64,000 nucleotides of DNA from Eremophila alpestris peregrina (Eukaryota > Chordata > Aves > Passeriformes > Alaudidae): NCBI GenBank assembly GCA_009792885.1, contig WMCF01000161.1, positions 186,001-250,000 on the forward strand. Direction: 5' to 3'. This document shows, piece after piece, positions 54,001 through 62,900 of the stretch. A model generated the notes under the pieces. The model did not search any database, was not told where the DNA came from, and saw nothing but the letters and a program-made list of their open reading frames with translations. Position 1 is the stretch's first letter. Each line of letters begins with the position of its first letter. The translations under genes and the position numbers were made by a program.

Positions 54001-56432
54001 AGGTCACCTCAAAATAGCCAGAGGACAATAAAACTATCCACTTGTTGTAAGGTCCAGGCAAGAGATAGAGCAGAGTGATAACCATTTGGGAAGCTGTATA
54101 ATGTGACACCTGTGAATCCTGATGAGCAGATGCTGCTCATCAAATCACCTACAGCAGACACTCCGTGTGTGCTCATATTCAAAGCAGAGTCCCAAACTGT
54201 GACCCACTGATTGAAACCTCAGTACAAAATGCTGGTTTATCACCACAGTACCAGTGGCACTACCAACAGTAGTACCAATGGCACTAAATCCAGCTTAATA
54301 TGTCAAATCAATCCTTACTGGCTACTTGTGAGCCACGACAAGGGTCACCAGTGCTGGGCACATTGCAGGTGGGCTAAACAACTCCTGCAGGAATACCAAG
54401 GGTCCCACAAATAATCCATGAGAAAGTCTCTTGTGCAGTGGAAAAGGCTTTCCTTATCTGTTGTTCAAGTGAACACAAATGTATGCACGTTGAAATCCAT
54501 CTCCTGGAACCAGCATCCTGTCTGCCCAACATCATCCCAAATGGGATGAAACACTAGGCTGTCAAGCAGCTAGAGTAAAACCACAGCAGGCCTGTCAGTA
54601 GGAACAGCATTTTCCTCTCTGAAAATCACACAGATAAACCAAGATTAGGGGCACCCTTTGGAGGTCTGGGTAGCAGAGGCTTTGAATGGCAAAGCATTCT
54701 TTGAAGGCAGCTCACTGCACACCTCAGAAGTAAACTTACTCTGCAAAATAAAGCAAACCAGAGTAGCCACACAGAAAAGCAGCTTTTGGAGCACACTGTG
54801 AGGAGAAATTATGCTTAAAAGTTAATTCTCATGCGCAGAGAAATACTGTGCACAGCTATAGTCCAAACAACACCTTATGTGATCACAGCCCTCAGTGCAG
54901 CACAGCACTACAAATCTGCAAGTTCATTGGCTTTGAGTTAAAGCAACCGAAGCAAGGAATAAAAAGTCTTGAGTTTCACTTTCCAGTTCCTTGCCACAAT
55001 GCCTAAGGCAGACTGCACACTCTGCAACATCGACATCCATGCAAGTTTAAGCAGTTACTGATTCAAGTAAAAACATACATATTGCTACCTCAATTTAGCA
55101 ATCAGAAAGCTTTTTTTAAAAAAAACTTCAATTCCAGTTACCTAAATGAGACCTTCTCTTTCATTTTATTCAGACAATTAGCAACTGTGATGTGCTCAGC
55201 TTTTGTAAAGATAAGCCTTAACTCCACAGCAAACAAAAGAACAGCACTGTGGCTGTTTTGCCACTGTAATGAACCTGATGCATAGACTTAGTATTTCAAA
55301 AACCTCTTGCCTTAGCAGAAATGTCATACTGTAAGTCCTTTCCAGGCCAGAGGTGAATGCCTATCACTTAACAGGCCATAAAGCAGAGACAGTTGTTGGG
55401 GAAATGCTGACATAGCCTTTAAATGGAGCAGATCACTGTTCTGAGTTAGTTCCAGTGCTACTGGACTGGCCCAACCACACTGAAGTGTATTCTTTGCCTG
55501 GGCCCGTGTCCCAGTTTCATCTGGGATAGAGTTAATTTTCTTCCCAGTAGCTGCTACAGTGCCGTGTTTTGGATTTAGCAGGAGAATAATGTTGATAACA
55601 CACCGATGTGTTGGCTTTGCTGAGCACTGCTAAGCCCAAGTCAAGGACTTTCCTGTTTCCCGTGCTCTGCCAGTGAGGAGGTGCACAAGAAGCCAGGAGG
55701 GAGCATGGCCAGAGCAGTTGATCTGACCTGGCCAAAGGCTCTCCTGGGGGGTATTGGCTGAAAAAGGCTGATTGCTGCTCCTTGTTGGGCAGGTGGTGAA
55801 GCAATTGTATTCTTCACCACTTGCACTTCCTTGGGTTTTATACGTTTTTTTTGTCATCTCCCTTTTCATTAATGTTACTATTTCATTTCCATTATTAAAC
55901 TGTTCTTATCTCAATCAACGGGATTGAGATTTACCTTTTTTCCCGACTCTCCTCCCCATCCCACCGGGCAGGGGGGAGTGAGGGAGCACCCAGGTGGTGC
56001 TCAGCAGCCCGCTGGGGTCACACCACGCCATCAGCTCTCTCCTTAAGAGGTGAACCACGACACGCAGCTACGGCGCTGAGCTTTCGCTGCGGGCCCGGAG
56101 AGAGCCCGGCCGCTCCCATTTCGGGTGAATGGCAGTGGGATAAAACACGCGTGGGCCCACAACCCCTAACTTGGCACCGGCCCTCTCTCTACTCCCGCCA
56201 CCCGAGAGCGCGGCCGCGTCACAGCCCGGAGGCTCCCTGATGCCGGGAGCGCAGCGCGGAGCCCCAGGCGCGCTCCGGGCCCGTGGCGGGAGCCAGCGCT
56301 GCCCCCCCTGCCCCAAAAGCCGCCACCTCCGCGCCTCCTCACCTTGTCGCTACCCGCCTCCGCTGCCTCCTCCTCCTCCTCCTCCTCCTCCTGCTGCTCG
56401 GCAGCCGCCCTCCGCCGCCGCCGCGCCGACAT
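29922..56432 (-). CDS. CDS1: CDS1, phosphatidate cytidylyltransferase 1 (13 coding exons)
   Basis: This ER membrane enzyme makes CDP-diacylglycerol from CTP and phosphatidic acid, feeding phosphatidylinositol and cardiolipin synthesis. Thirteen exons join in frame with GT/AG borders to give 452 residues; I recall human CDS1 as about 461. Residues 1-72 are a hydrophilic, acidic cytosolic tail. From residue 73 (RWKNWWIRGIL) onward there are repeated hydrophobic membrane segments. The family signature S-x-[LIVMF]-K-R-x4-K-D...H-G-G-x2-D-R-x-D is complete at residues 366-392 (SGFKRAF...GHGGIMDRFD). Stretches such as FVTECEPSELFQ and IRGIL...GSFMLMLL fit CDS1 better than its paralogue CDS2, as far as I recall the two. 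The ATG at 56432 was chosen because exon 1 then ends in phase 0 and splices to a conserved exon 2. The frame stays open upstream to 56957, so a longer N-terminus is not excluded. Introns range from 298 bp (intron 4) to 7.7 kb (intron 1). No break is seen, so the gene appears functional. Confidence 0.96.
30053..30082. repeat. A9T9 inverted repeat at a CDS1 splice acceptor
   Basis: Nine A then nine T (30060-30077), flanked by GTCA(A)C and GTGAC arms, form a nearly perfect 14-bp stem with almost no loop. On the transcribed strand the CDS1 exon 13 AG acceptor lies at its edge. Confidence 0.85.
31192..31295 (-). CDS. CDS1: CDS1 coding exon 12
   Basis: Encodes DFADTIPGHGGIMDRFDCQY then LMATFVHVYITSFIR, holding the HGG and DRFD metal/CTP-binding part of the signature. 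Acceptor TTCAAAAG|GATTT, donor ATAAG|GTATGG. Confidence 0.98.
33065..33184 (-). CDS. CDS1: CDS1 coding exon 11
   Basis: Encodes YPFQMHSFALSTFASLIGPF then GGFFASGFKRAFKIK, which is the first half of the catalytic signature. Acceptor TTGTAG|GAAAC. The donor AAG|GTGTGT is non-consensus at its later positions, like that of exon 6. Confidence 0.96.
33766..33918 (-). CDS. CDS1: CDS1 coding exon 10
   Basis: Encodes FSYFLAQHQYFVCPVEYNSE, then TNRFVTECEPSELFQMKKYS and VPPLLQAVLGW, a more variable luminal or loop region of the enzyme. Acceptor GCTTTTCAG|TTTTCC, donor GATGG|GTAAGG. Confidence 0.95.
34680..34845 (+). repeat. CR1 LINE 3' fragment
   Basis: Resembles the CR1 3' UTR: CTGGAAGTGTTCAAGACCAG, then a stretch like GATGATCTTAAAGGTCCCTT, ending in a degenerate octamer tail (TTCTATGAATGTTCTGTG). 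It lies in CDS1 intron 9 and abuts the exon 9 donor. Confidence 0.8.
34853..34921 (-). CDS. CDS1: CDS1 coding exon 9
   Basis: Encodes LSPKKTWEGFIGGFFSTVVF then GFI, the conserved PKKTWEG block. Acceptor TGCCTAG|CTGTC, donor TTATT|GTAAGT. A CR1 3' end lies within about 10 bp of this donor on the intronic side. Confidence 0.96.
35954..36041 (-). CDS. CDS1: CDS1 coding exon 8
   Basis: Encodes FLVPISSVICNDITAYIFGF then FFGRTPLIK. Acceptor TTTCTCTAG|GTTCC, donor ATTAAG|GTAGGT. It ends in phase 0. Confidence 0.95.
37511..37593 (-). CDS. CDS1: CDS1 coding exon 7
   Basis: Encodes FAWTHVTLLITVTQSHLVIQ then NLFEGMIW. Acceptor TTAACAG|TTCGC, donor ATCTG|GTAAGG. It is found only by homology and splice sites because stops nearby keep the open frame short. 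Confidence 0.95.
38490..38665 (-). repeat. CR1 LINE 3' fragment
   Basis: Reads AGAATCATGGAACAGTTTGG followed by a GACACTTCCAGGCATGGGAT-like stretch, the reverse complement of a CR1 3' end. It lies in CDS1 intron 6. Confidence 0.85.
40316..40374 (-). CDS. CDS1: CDS1 coding exon 6
   Basis: A 59-nt exon encoding FCMFVLSLVKKHYRLQFYM, nearly identical to the vertebrate proteins. Acceptor TTTTACAG|GATTC. The donor ATG|GTGTGT departs from the usual GTAAGT/GTGAGT. It ends in phase 0. Confidence 0.95.
41844..41983 (-). CDS. CDS1: CDS1 coding exon 5
   Basis: Encodes YFLLCVNYFFYGETVADYF, then ATFVQRREQLQFLIRYHRF and ISFALYLTG. Acceptor TTGCAG|GTAC, donor AACAG|GTAAGTG. The intron separating it from exon 4 is only 298 bp. 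Confidence 0.96.
42282..42379 (-). CDS. CDS1: CDS1 coding exon 4
   Basis: Encodes VLSIQVKCYHEIITIGYRVY and then HSYDLPWFRSLSW, a strongly conserved CDS family block. Acceptor TTAG|GTCTTA, donor AGCTG|GTGAGT. It ends in phase 2. Confidence 0.95.
44185..44645 (+). repeat. CR1 LINE, internally deleted copy
   Basis: The left part matches the CR1 ORF2 region encoding AEVLNAFF (GCTGAGGTCCTTAATGCTTT). The right part matches the CR1 3' end (TTAGTGGTGGACTTGGCAAT...). The intervening reverse-transcriptase body is missing. It lies in CDS1 intron 3. Confidence 0.85.
45328..45347. repeat. Poly(A) tract
   Basis: About 20 A residues on the plus strand in CDS1 intron 3. Confidence 0.95.
45546..45642 (-). 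CDS. CDS1: CDS1 coding exon 3
   Basis: Encodes WKNWWIRGILSLAMISGFFL and the rest of the first transmembrane segment. Acceptor TTAATAG|ATGG, donor CTTCTG|GTAAG. It ends in phase 0. Confidence 0.95.
46295..46625 (-). repeat. CR1 LINE 3' fragment with internal small duplication
   Basis: Begins with CAGAATCATAGAATAATTTA and continues as a reverse-complement CR1 3' end. A short tandem repeat of the element's own CTTTTTCCTAAATTAAAT occurs near 46470-46540. It lies in CDS1 intron 2. Confidence 0.8.
48507..48634 (-). CDS. CDS1: CDS1 coding exon 2
   Basis: Encodes residues 31 to about 73, an acidic stretch containing SDSDIPDVPPPTDSTPEILK and then KALSGLSA. This closely matches the vertebrate CDS1 N-terminal tail. 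Acceptor TGATAG|GAAG, donor CCAG|GTACAG, ending in phase 2. Confidence 0.95.
52728..52750. repeat. (ATT)n microsatellite
   Basis: About eight ATT units in CDS1 intron 1. Confidence 0.95.
55507..56062 (+). mobile_element. Solo LTR of an avian endogenous retrovirus
   Basis: Recognised from memory of a common avian LTR family: it begins TGTCCCAGTTTCATCTGGGA and contains an ATTAAA signal near 55895 followed by a cytosine-rich CCCATCCCACCGGGC segment. It ends AACCACGACA. No internal retroviral genes flank it, so this is a solo LTR of about 556 bp in CDS1 intron 1, opposite to the gene. No target-site duplication is obvious at the chosen ends. An extra segment may be present just before the 3' end. 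Confidence 0.85.
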
Positions 56433-56960
56433 CGCTCCGCGGGAGCGCAGCGCCCACCCGCCGGGGAGCGGGGCCGCCACCGGGACGGGGAGGGCGCGGA
56501 GGCCGCGCCGCGGAGCCCGCCCGCCGCCTCTCCTTCCTCCTCCTCCTCCTCCTCCCGCTGGGAGCCCGGTGCTGTCCCCAGAACCGCGGAGGCGGCGCTC
56601 CGGCTGCGGACGCCGCCGCAGCTCGGGGGCGCGGCCGGACCCGGCGCCCCGGCAGCGGAGAAGCGCCCGCGTCGGCGCGGCCGGGGCGGAGCGGGAGGGA
56701 GGGGTCGCCCAGGTGCGCCCGGCGCTCCGCCCCCGCCGCCGGCACCGCCCCCGGGGGCGGGCAGGGACCGGCCGGGGCTCCCGGCCCGGCGCATCCCGTC
56801 CGCCCGAGGCCCGGCGGCCGCGGAGGCGGGCACCCGCAAAGCCCCGCAACACGGGCGCGGAGCTCCGGGTTGTTCTCTCCTGGATGCCAGAACGGCCGCG
56901 GGACGCTGCGTGCCTGCAGCCCGCCGGTGGAATCCCCAGGGAGCCCGGGACAGGCATCTC
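56080..56960 (-). promoter_or_regulatory. CDS1: CpG island / CDS1 promoter and 5' UTR
   Basis: The segment is very GC- and CpG-rich, with GGA/TCC triplet runs and many GC boxes, and it surrounds the CDS1 initiator codon. No TATA box is evident, as is usual for a broadly expressed CpG-island promoter. The transcription start is not visible but should lie between the ATG and about 56950. Confidence 0.75.
56343..56432 (-). CDS. CDS1: CDS1 coding exon 1
   Basis: Encodes residues 1-30, beginning MSARRRRRAAAEQQ, followed by eight glutamates and ending AGSDK. The donor is CAAG|GTGAGG, phase 0. The Arg-rich then Glu-rich N-terminus does not resemble the human CDS1 start as I recall it. The exon is assigned from the donor, the frame and its position in the CpG island. 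Confidence 0.8.
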
Positions 56961-59800
56961 CAGGCAGCCCCGGTGGCATCGCTGGGTACCTATAGAGTGC
57001 TTTGTTTCCTTCTGGGATGCTCATGCCCACCTGCTCTATGTCCATTTATAAAGGCACGTGCGGTGCTTGGCTCGTCCCTGCCCCATCATGCCATAAGCCC
57101 TGGCCGAGCGTGGTGCCAGCAGCCCGCACAGAAATGAAATGCACCTGCCTAGGAGCTCACAGTGGAGAAGAGCGCTCTTCAAGGACAGCTACACGTGCTG
57201 AATTCCTGCAGAGCCCTGTATCGGCGCTCATGCCGCTCCACCTTGTTTGTATGGGTACTCTCGGCTCGGCCATGGCAACAGCTGGCAGCCTGGGAGCATT
57301 CCTGTAAGGACACTCAGTCTTTGATGTCACTTCAATGTCCACACACTGCCTCACTGTGCCTGTAAACACAGGGCCAGCACCTCTTGTAAGGCAGCATCGA
57401 GCCACTCCTGCTGTCATTTACATTATCCATATGGTGACTGCCTTCACCAAGCTTGATTAGTTTTAGTTCATTCATTTTTTTTTAGTTTCATGACATAAAC
57501 AAGATTATTATTATGTCCCTCCAAAAGTATGCTTGGCATGTTTTTAATGTAAACACCATGGTTCAGGACTGATGCTGTGGGTGGACACGGATTATGACAT
57601 TAGTAAAACAATTCCAGTCTTGCTGCCAAGAAGTGTGGACACCCCAGTATTCCAGAAAAAACCAGCCATTTATGTGAAAGGTTTTACCTGTGCACTGCTG
57701 ACAGTGTCAGGTTATGTCTGCAGCATTCCTGAAAAAACTGCAAAAACATGGTGTACTAAGAGAAGGGTCCAGCCCCAGGCAAAGCAGAGACCCAAAGCCA
57801 GGCCAGGCAGGCCACAGAAGCAGAGTTCTTGGCATTGTGTCCCTTAAGGACAAAGGTGAAAACAGCAGATCAGTGATATGGCCATATGGCCAGGCCTCTC
57901 CTACACTTTGCTCTTGCTAAGTACAATTTTGATGTATTTCTCCATAAGTGAAAAATTATGGGTTAAATTGAGCTGGAAAAATTCAGTTCTCCTTGCTCAG
58001 AACATGAGAGGGTGGGAAACAGATCCCCAGCAGGTCAGAAACCTAAATCATATGGGGTGAGCAGAAGGGACCCCAATGAATAAGGAGGCAGCCTTTCCAC
58101 TCACTCCTCTTTCAGTTTTCCCTTGTGAGTGTCCCTCCAGCAAAGCTCTCAGAAGAAACCAGTTTCCCTTACTTCAAGTGCAAGATATGCATTTACCCTG
58201 TTGGCCCTGCAAGTGGGAGGAGCTGTCTGAGGGAAAGCACAAACGTTGATTTTCTCCATGCAGAGAGAATAAGAAGTGGTTTGTCTGCTCCCCACCCAAG
58301 GTTGCTGTAATGTGTGGAGCAGACATCCTGGCTGTTTCCCTCAGCATGCAGGTCCCACACGTTGGTCAGCAGCCTGGGTTGGGCTGGACACTAACTGCCC
58401 TATTTCCACCATGGACCAGCTGGGTCTAGCTGAAGAAGTACATGCCTTGTTACAGCCTTTCCTAGTAAACCTGGAGTGAAAAATACAGGGCTAGAATGAC
58501 TAGGCTTCTTTTGCAACAGAGAAAACCTTTCTGTGGTGGATGAGACAGAGACTGTGCTTCAATACTTGCATAAAAATCATTAGGCAGATCTTTACATCCC
58601 ATCTAGGAGAAGAGTAAGAACCTCCATTTCTTTTACATCTGTGCTCCATCCTTAACCCAAACTGTGAAGAGGAAAAGAATTTGTTTAGAAAAGCTGAGAG
58701 AAAAGAAATATTTGTTTAGCAAATGGTGTGTTGGAAGACCGTAGCAATAATGTCAAAGAACGAAAAGGTGAACTACTCAATACATATTAATGAGCAGAGG
58801 CAAGGCAAATTCAAGAAGATGAGTCAGTGCACAGCAAGCAATGAACAACTGGTGACAGTGGGGTGAGGGAGTGAACAATCTTCTGGGCAGGGCCACTGGG
58901 AGAGAGAAAATAAAAAACAAGGACTAGGCCATGGTGGGATCAGGCAGGAATTCAACCCTAGCTTCACTCCTCTCTCACAGCTGGGTGTTCCTGCTCATGT
59001 CGTGCACCTTTTCACCCATGGAGTGCTCAGAAATGTGAGGAGGGACAGCAAAACCAGCTGGATCACAGCAAAGCATTTCAAGGCTTTCCAGCTCAGAGGA
59101 AAGAAGCAAGAGTCTCCCAGAAGAGCTGTGGGGCAGGGGACTTAGGGATGAAGGAGCAGATTGTGGCAGTGTGGTTATCCTGCTTCTCAGCTGTGGCACC
59201 TTGCAGCCGTGGAAGCCCAGCACCCTGTCAGACTGGTCGGATGGGAATTTTCCAAGTCAACACCCTGTTACTCAGGTTCCTTTGAGGCAAGTAACTACAC
59301 TGGCTGGAATGTAACATCACTTCTCCAAACGTTGTCACCGGGCATGGTTTCACAATGTGTGGCAGAAACATCCATGTGCTCCTAAGACAGAGGGATTAGC
59401 ATGTCAGCTGACAACTCTCCTGATATTCAAATATCACCGCCCCTCCTGAATGGATTTCAGTGTCTTGATGTGTGAGACCTCAGAGGTTTCTGCTGCCCTG
59501 TCTTGCCTTGTATTCCCACATGAATTTAGCGGCTCAAAGCTGCCAGTAAACAACCCAAATCTCATCTACCTACCATCTGCAGCACAGGGAAGCCTCTAAC
59601 AAGCAAATCTCTGCGCTTCCCCAGCCCCCCCAAGTTAGGACACACCACCTGCCCCGGCTCTGCTGCCCCCTGCCCTGCACTCCGGTTATCCACAGCGGGC
59701 AGAGCTGCCTCGCCTGCTGCCGGCTGAGCCCGGAGCTGCCTCTCTGTGCCCCGACCTACGTACAAAAGGAGGAGTTTTCTGCAGGCAGACGCAAAACCGG
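56960..59800. other. Upstream intergenic DNA of CDS1
   Basis: No gene recognised. Short frames only. GC content falls away from the CpG island. Confidence 0.55.
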
Positions 59801-59820
59801 GGCCCTGACATTAAAAGTGT

Positions 59821-59828
59821 TATATAAG
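59821..59828 (+). promoter_or_regulatory. TATA box candidate
   Basis: TATATAAG lies 44 bp before an ATG in strong context and 75 bp before a consensus splice donor, a spacing that would fit a compact tissue-specific promoter. Confidence 0.3.
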
Positions 59829-59871
59829 CCCTTACACAAGCTGCATCCAGCCTCCTGGAAAGGCAGCCGGC

Positions 59872-59902
59872 ATGGAGCTGCTGCTGTCTCCACTGAGCAG
59901 CT
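59872..59902 (+). CDS. Possible short first coding exon (MELLLSPLSS)
   Basis: ATG in GGCATGG context encodes MELLLSPLSS and is followed by AGCT|GTAAGT, a full consensus donor. Downstream exons were not identified in the remaining 4 kb, and I do not recognise the protein. The combination of TATA box, Kozak context and donor is suggestive, but a chance arrangement is possible. Confidence 0.2.
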
Positions 59903-59904
59903 GT

Positions 59905-62900
59905 AAGTCCCTCGCAAGGCAAAGAGGCAGAGCAGAGCTGCGTCCTGGCTGCAGCAGCAGAAGGAAATGCAAGGAACTGGTTCCCTGTCCCCTCAGAGCC
60001 CGGGGAATAGAAAGTGTCTCGCTCAAGACATGTGTTGGAAGGAAGGATATGTCTGCAGTTATCACACTGAGGATTCCCTATTGCCAGCAGTCTGGGAAAC
60101 AGAAGTGGTTTGCAGGGTTTGGGGTTTCTTTTTAATGGTTCCCACTAATGCACAGAAGTGAGACAAGCGGAAAACATCAATACCTACTGGTCAGCACAGA
60201 TAGCAATGTCAGGCCTTGCCAGCAACAGTTCAGTACCCTCTTAAATAATATCAATTATGAACAATATTGTAATGTGCTGCATTCAATCGATTTATCATCT
60301 TTTTGCATCCCTAAATCATTTTAAAGAGGATGACCCCAAGTCAGAAAGCAGCAGAAGAAACAGCAATACAGCAGCCTCACTCAGGCTGTATGATTGTTTT
60401 CCAAGGCACAAGGCTAGCTATTAATACTCTGTGCTCCCCTGACGAAACCAAGAGCTGCAAAACACTGCCTGGTGCTGCCTTGAGACAATGCATGGGAGCT
60501 CAGGTGTTCAGGATATGCTTAAAGCTGAAATTCCAGGTCAGAAGCTGGTTATTACACAACCTGTGCACTCTGGGATGAATCCTCCTCCATCTCTAGGCGC
60601 TAGACTCGGATGCTAGAAGAAGGGAAAGCTGCACTGAAATATGGGCTTGTATGAGTCAAGAAAGAAGCTGCTTTTCTCCTCTTTAAATGAATACATTGAA
60701 TGAGCTCTAATACTCTCTTACTGGATTTAACAGGGGTCAAAAGCCAGTGATAACTTTGCCAAGGCATCCTGAAGAGAGCATACATATCTATATTTTAGTA
60801 ATTTAAATCCACTGACTGCACTGAATTGTTCTTTTGTGTTTAGTTAATATGTCGTGTAATCTGTTTACATTTGCTAGTCTGGCATAAAAACCTCGTAGTC
60901 TGTGGCATTTGTGGTCGACTATTTGCTTATTAGTTGTACATTTGAACTTTATAAAAAAGGCCACTTGTACGCCAGAAAAAACAAAGCAACAAAACAAGCT
61001 GACCTCATTATTTCCAAGTTATGCACCAAAGTCTGAGGAGCATAATCTAGTGACCACTGTGAAAGCTCTGGCAGCAGAAACCTTTGCCCCAGGCAGCTGT
61101 CACCTTCTGTTTGGTCCAAGTGACTGAGTGTTGCACAGCTACTGAGTTATTCTTGTCCCTTTATTCCTACCATAACCCCAGGGATGGTAGTACTTTAAAA
61201 AAAAAAAAAAAACAACAAAACCCCAACAAAACAGGGTTCATATGTGGTGGGTGCTTGGCAAACTGCTGCTGTTCTCACATTAGGCATGAAATTAGTTCTT
61301 GAGCTTGTTGAGGCTGTCTGAACATGCCATGAAATTGCAACACGCCCTCCTTGTGCAATTGCACGTGCACTGTATGTTACATTATCCATGCAGATCCTTT
61401 CTTTTCATACAAGCCTCCCTTGGGAATACCATAACTTGCAACTCTTCTTTTTGCAAGGAGTTGTGGGCATGGATGAAGGTGGAGACAAGCCTGATGAGGA
61501 AACAGTCTTGCCGGGGGTAAGGACTATACATTTACAATTCCAGCTGGGAAAGGCTAAAGGGGTAACCATTGGATTGTTTAAAGGGAAAAATGGCACCACT
61601 CTGTCAAAACACAGGTGGCTGCCAGAGAAAACAGAGAAGCTGGCTCCGTTCTAGACAAGTTCCACAAAATGTAGCACTAGCAGAATCAGCTGTCCCCCAA
61701 CAAATTCAGTCTAAAATATCTGGAGAAACTAGCTTACCCTCTGTGTGCTTTGGGTAGGACTGAAGAGCAACCCATTCTTCAAAAAGTTTCCTAAGATGCT
61801 TTCAAAAAGGCCTCAGTGGATACACAGCAGCTCCTTCAGGTGACCCCAGCACTTCCAGAGTGGTACCTGGTGGAGGCTCAGAGGGTGCTGGGACACCTGA
61901 TCCCTCACAGGAGAAGGCCAGGAGCCCTAACCCACAGCCTGCAGCAGGAAGGGCAGGAGGAAGGAAGAGGAGAGTGATTGCCTCCTACACAGCTCCCATC
62001 ACTCTGCCTTCCAACACCTCCTTGACAGAAGGAACCTGGCCAAGCAAGCAGATTGTGCCCAGTGCCACTTCCCAGCTGTTTCCCTGGAGGTGGAGACCAT
62101 TTATGTTAACACATATATGGTTGGCACAAGCCTTACCACCAAAACTGCCTGCAATTTACAGCCAGCTGCAAGAGATAATCCCTTCTGTATGATGTCAAGG
62201 GAGCAGTGTTGGTGCCCAAACTTCCCTCTTCAATCCCAGGTTGCTCTGGTTCTTCCTATGTAACTGAGGAGACCACGATGGACAGAGTCTCAGGGAATGG
62301 GCTTTCCTACCACACTATGAGCAATCCCCATTTTCTCCTCTGGCAACAGTCATGTGCTCCCCCACGAGGCTGAGCCCTGGTCCCATCAGTGGGAATTTTG
62401 CAATCTTAGGCCAAGGCAAAAGGTCTTTGAGTTTTTCCAGTGATGTCAGGTCAGAGTAACTTCCTCAGGACGTATTTACTGTTTACTGGATTTGTGGTGC
62501 ATGCAGCACAGCCTGCACTTGTCTCTGCTCTCTGTCATTGGATTTGCTCCCCTCCTCTTTGTGTCACTTTCAATAAGTTTCATATCATTTCATTCAATTG
62601 AGCTCAAATATTACCCACTCTATTACATTTCAGTTCATGAGAAAAGTTCATCTAAGGTATGATCAGGCATATCACCATTGATTTTTAGCAGTTTATAAAA
62701 TATTACTCTGTTTTGCCAGCAATACCATCTAACTATCTTATCTCAAGGGACGGGAGGAGCATTATGGCACACTCAGAGAGTATTTTAGAAGTGGTGAGCA
62801 GCAGACAGGATGCAGTTAAGCCAAGTATTACAGTCACGATCTGGAAAGATTGCCCTGGAAAGTCTTGGCTTGCTGCCACTTTGTTGTGGTGTTCTTCAGA

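Larger units (their letters stand above)
48635..56342 (-). other. CDS1: CDS1 intron 1 (7.7 kb)
   Basis: The interval holds the solo LTR (55507-56062), an ATT microsatellite (52728-52750), a GC-richer patch at 49850-50150, and otherwise unique-looking AT-rich sequence. No additional exon with conserved coding content was seen. Confidence 0.7.

Noticed and set aside
56171..57137. Long plus-strand frames of 235-284 codons in the CDS1 CpG island
   Set aside because: They are GC-composition artefacts antisense to CDS1 exon 1 and its 5' UTR.
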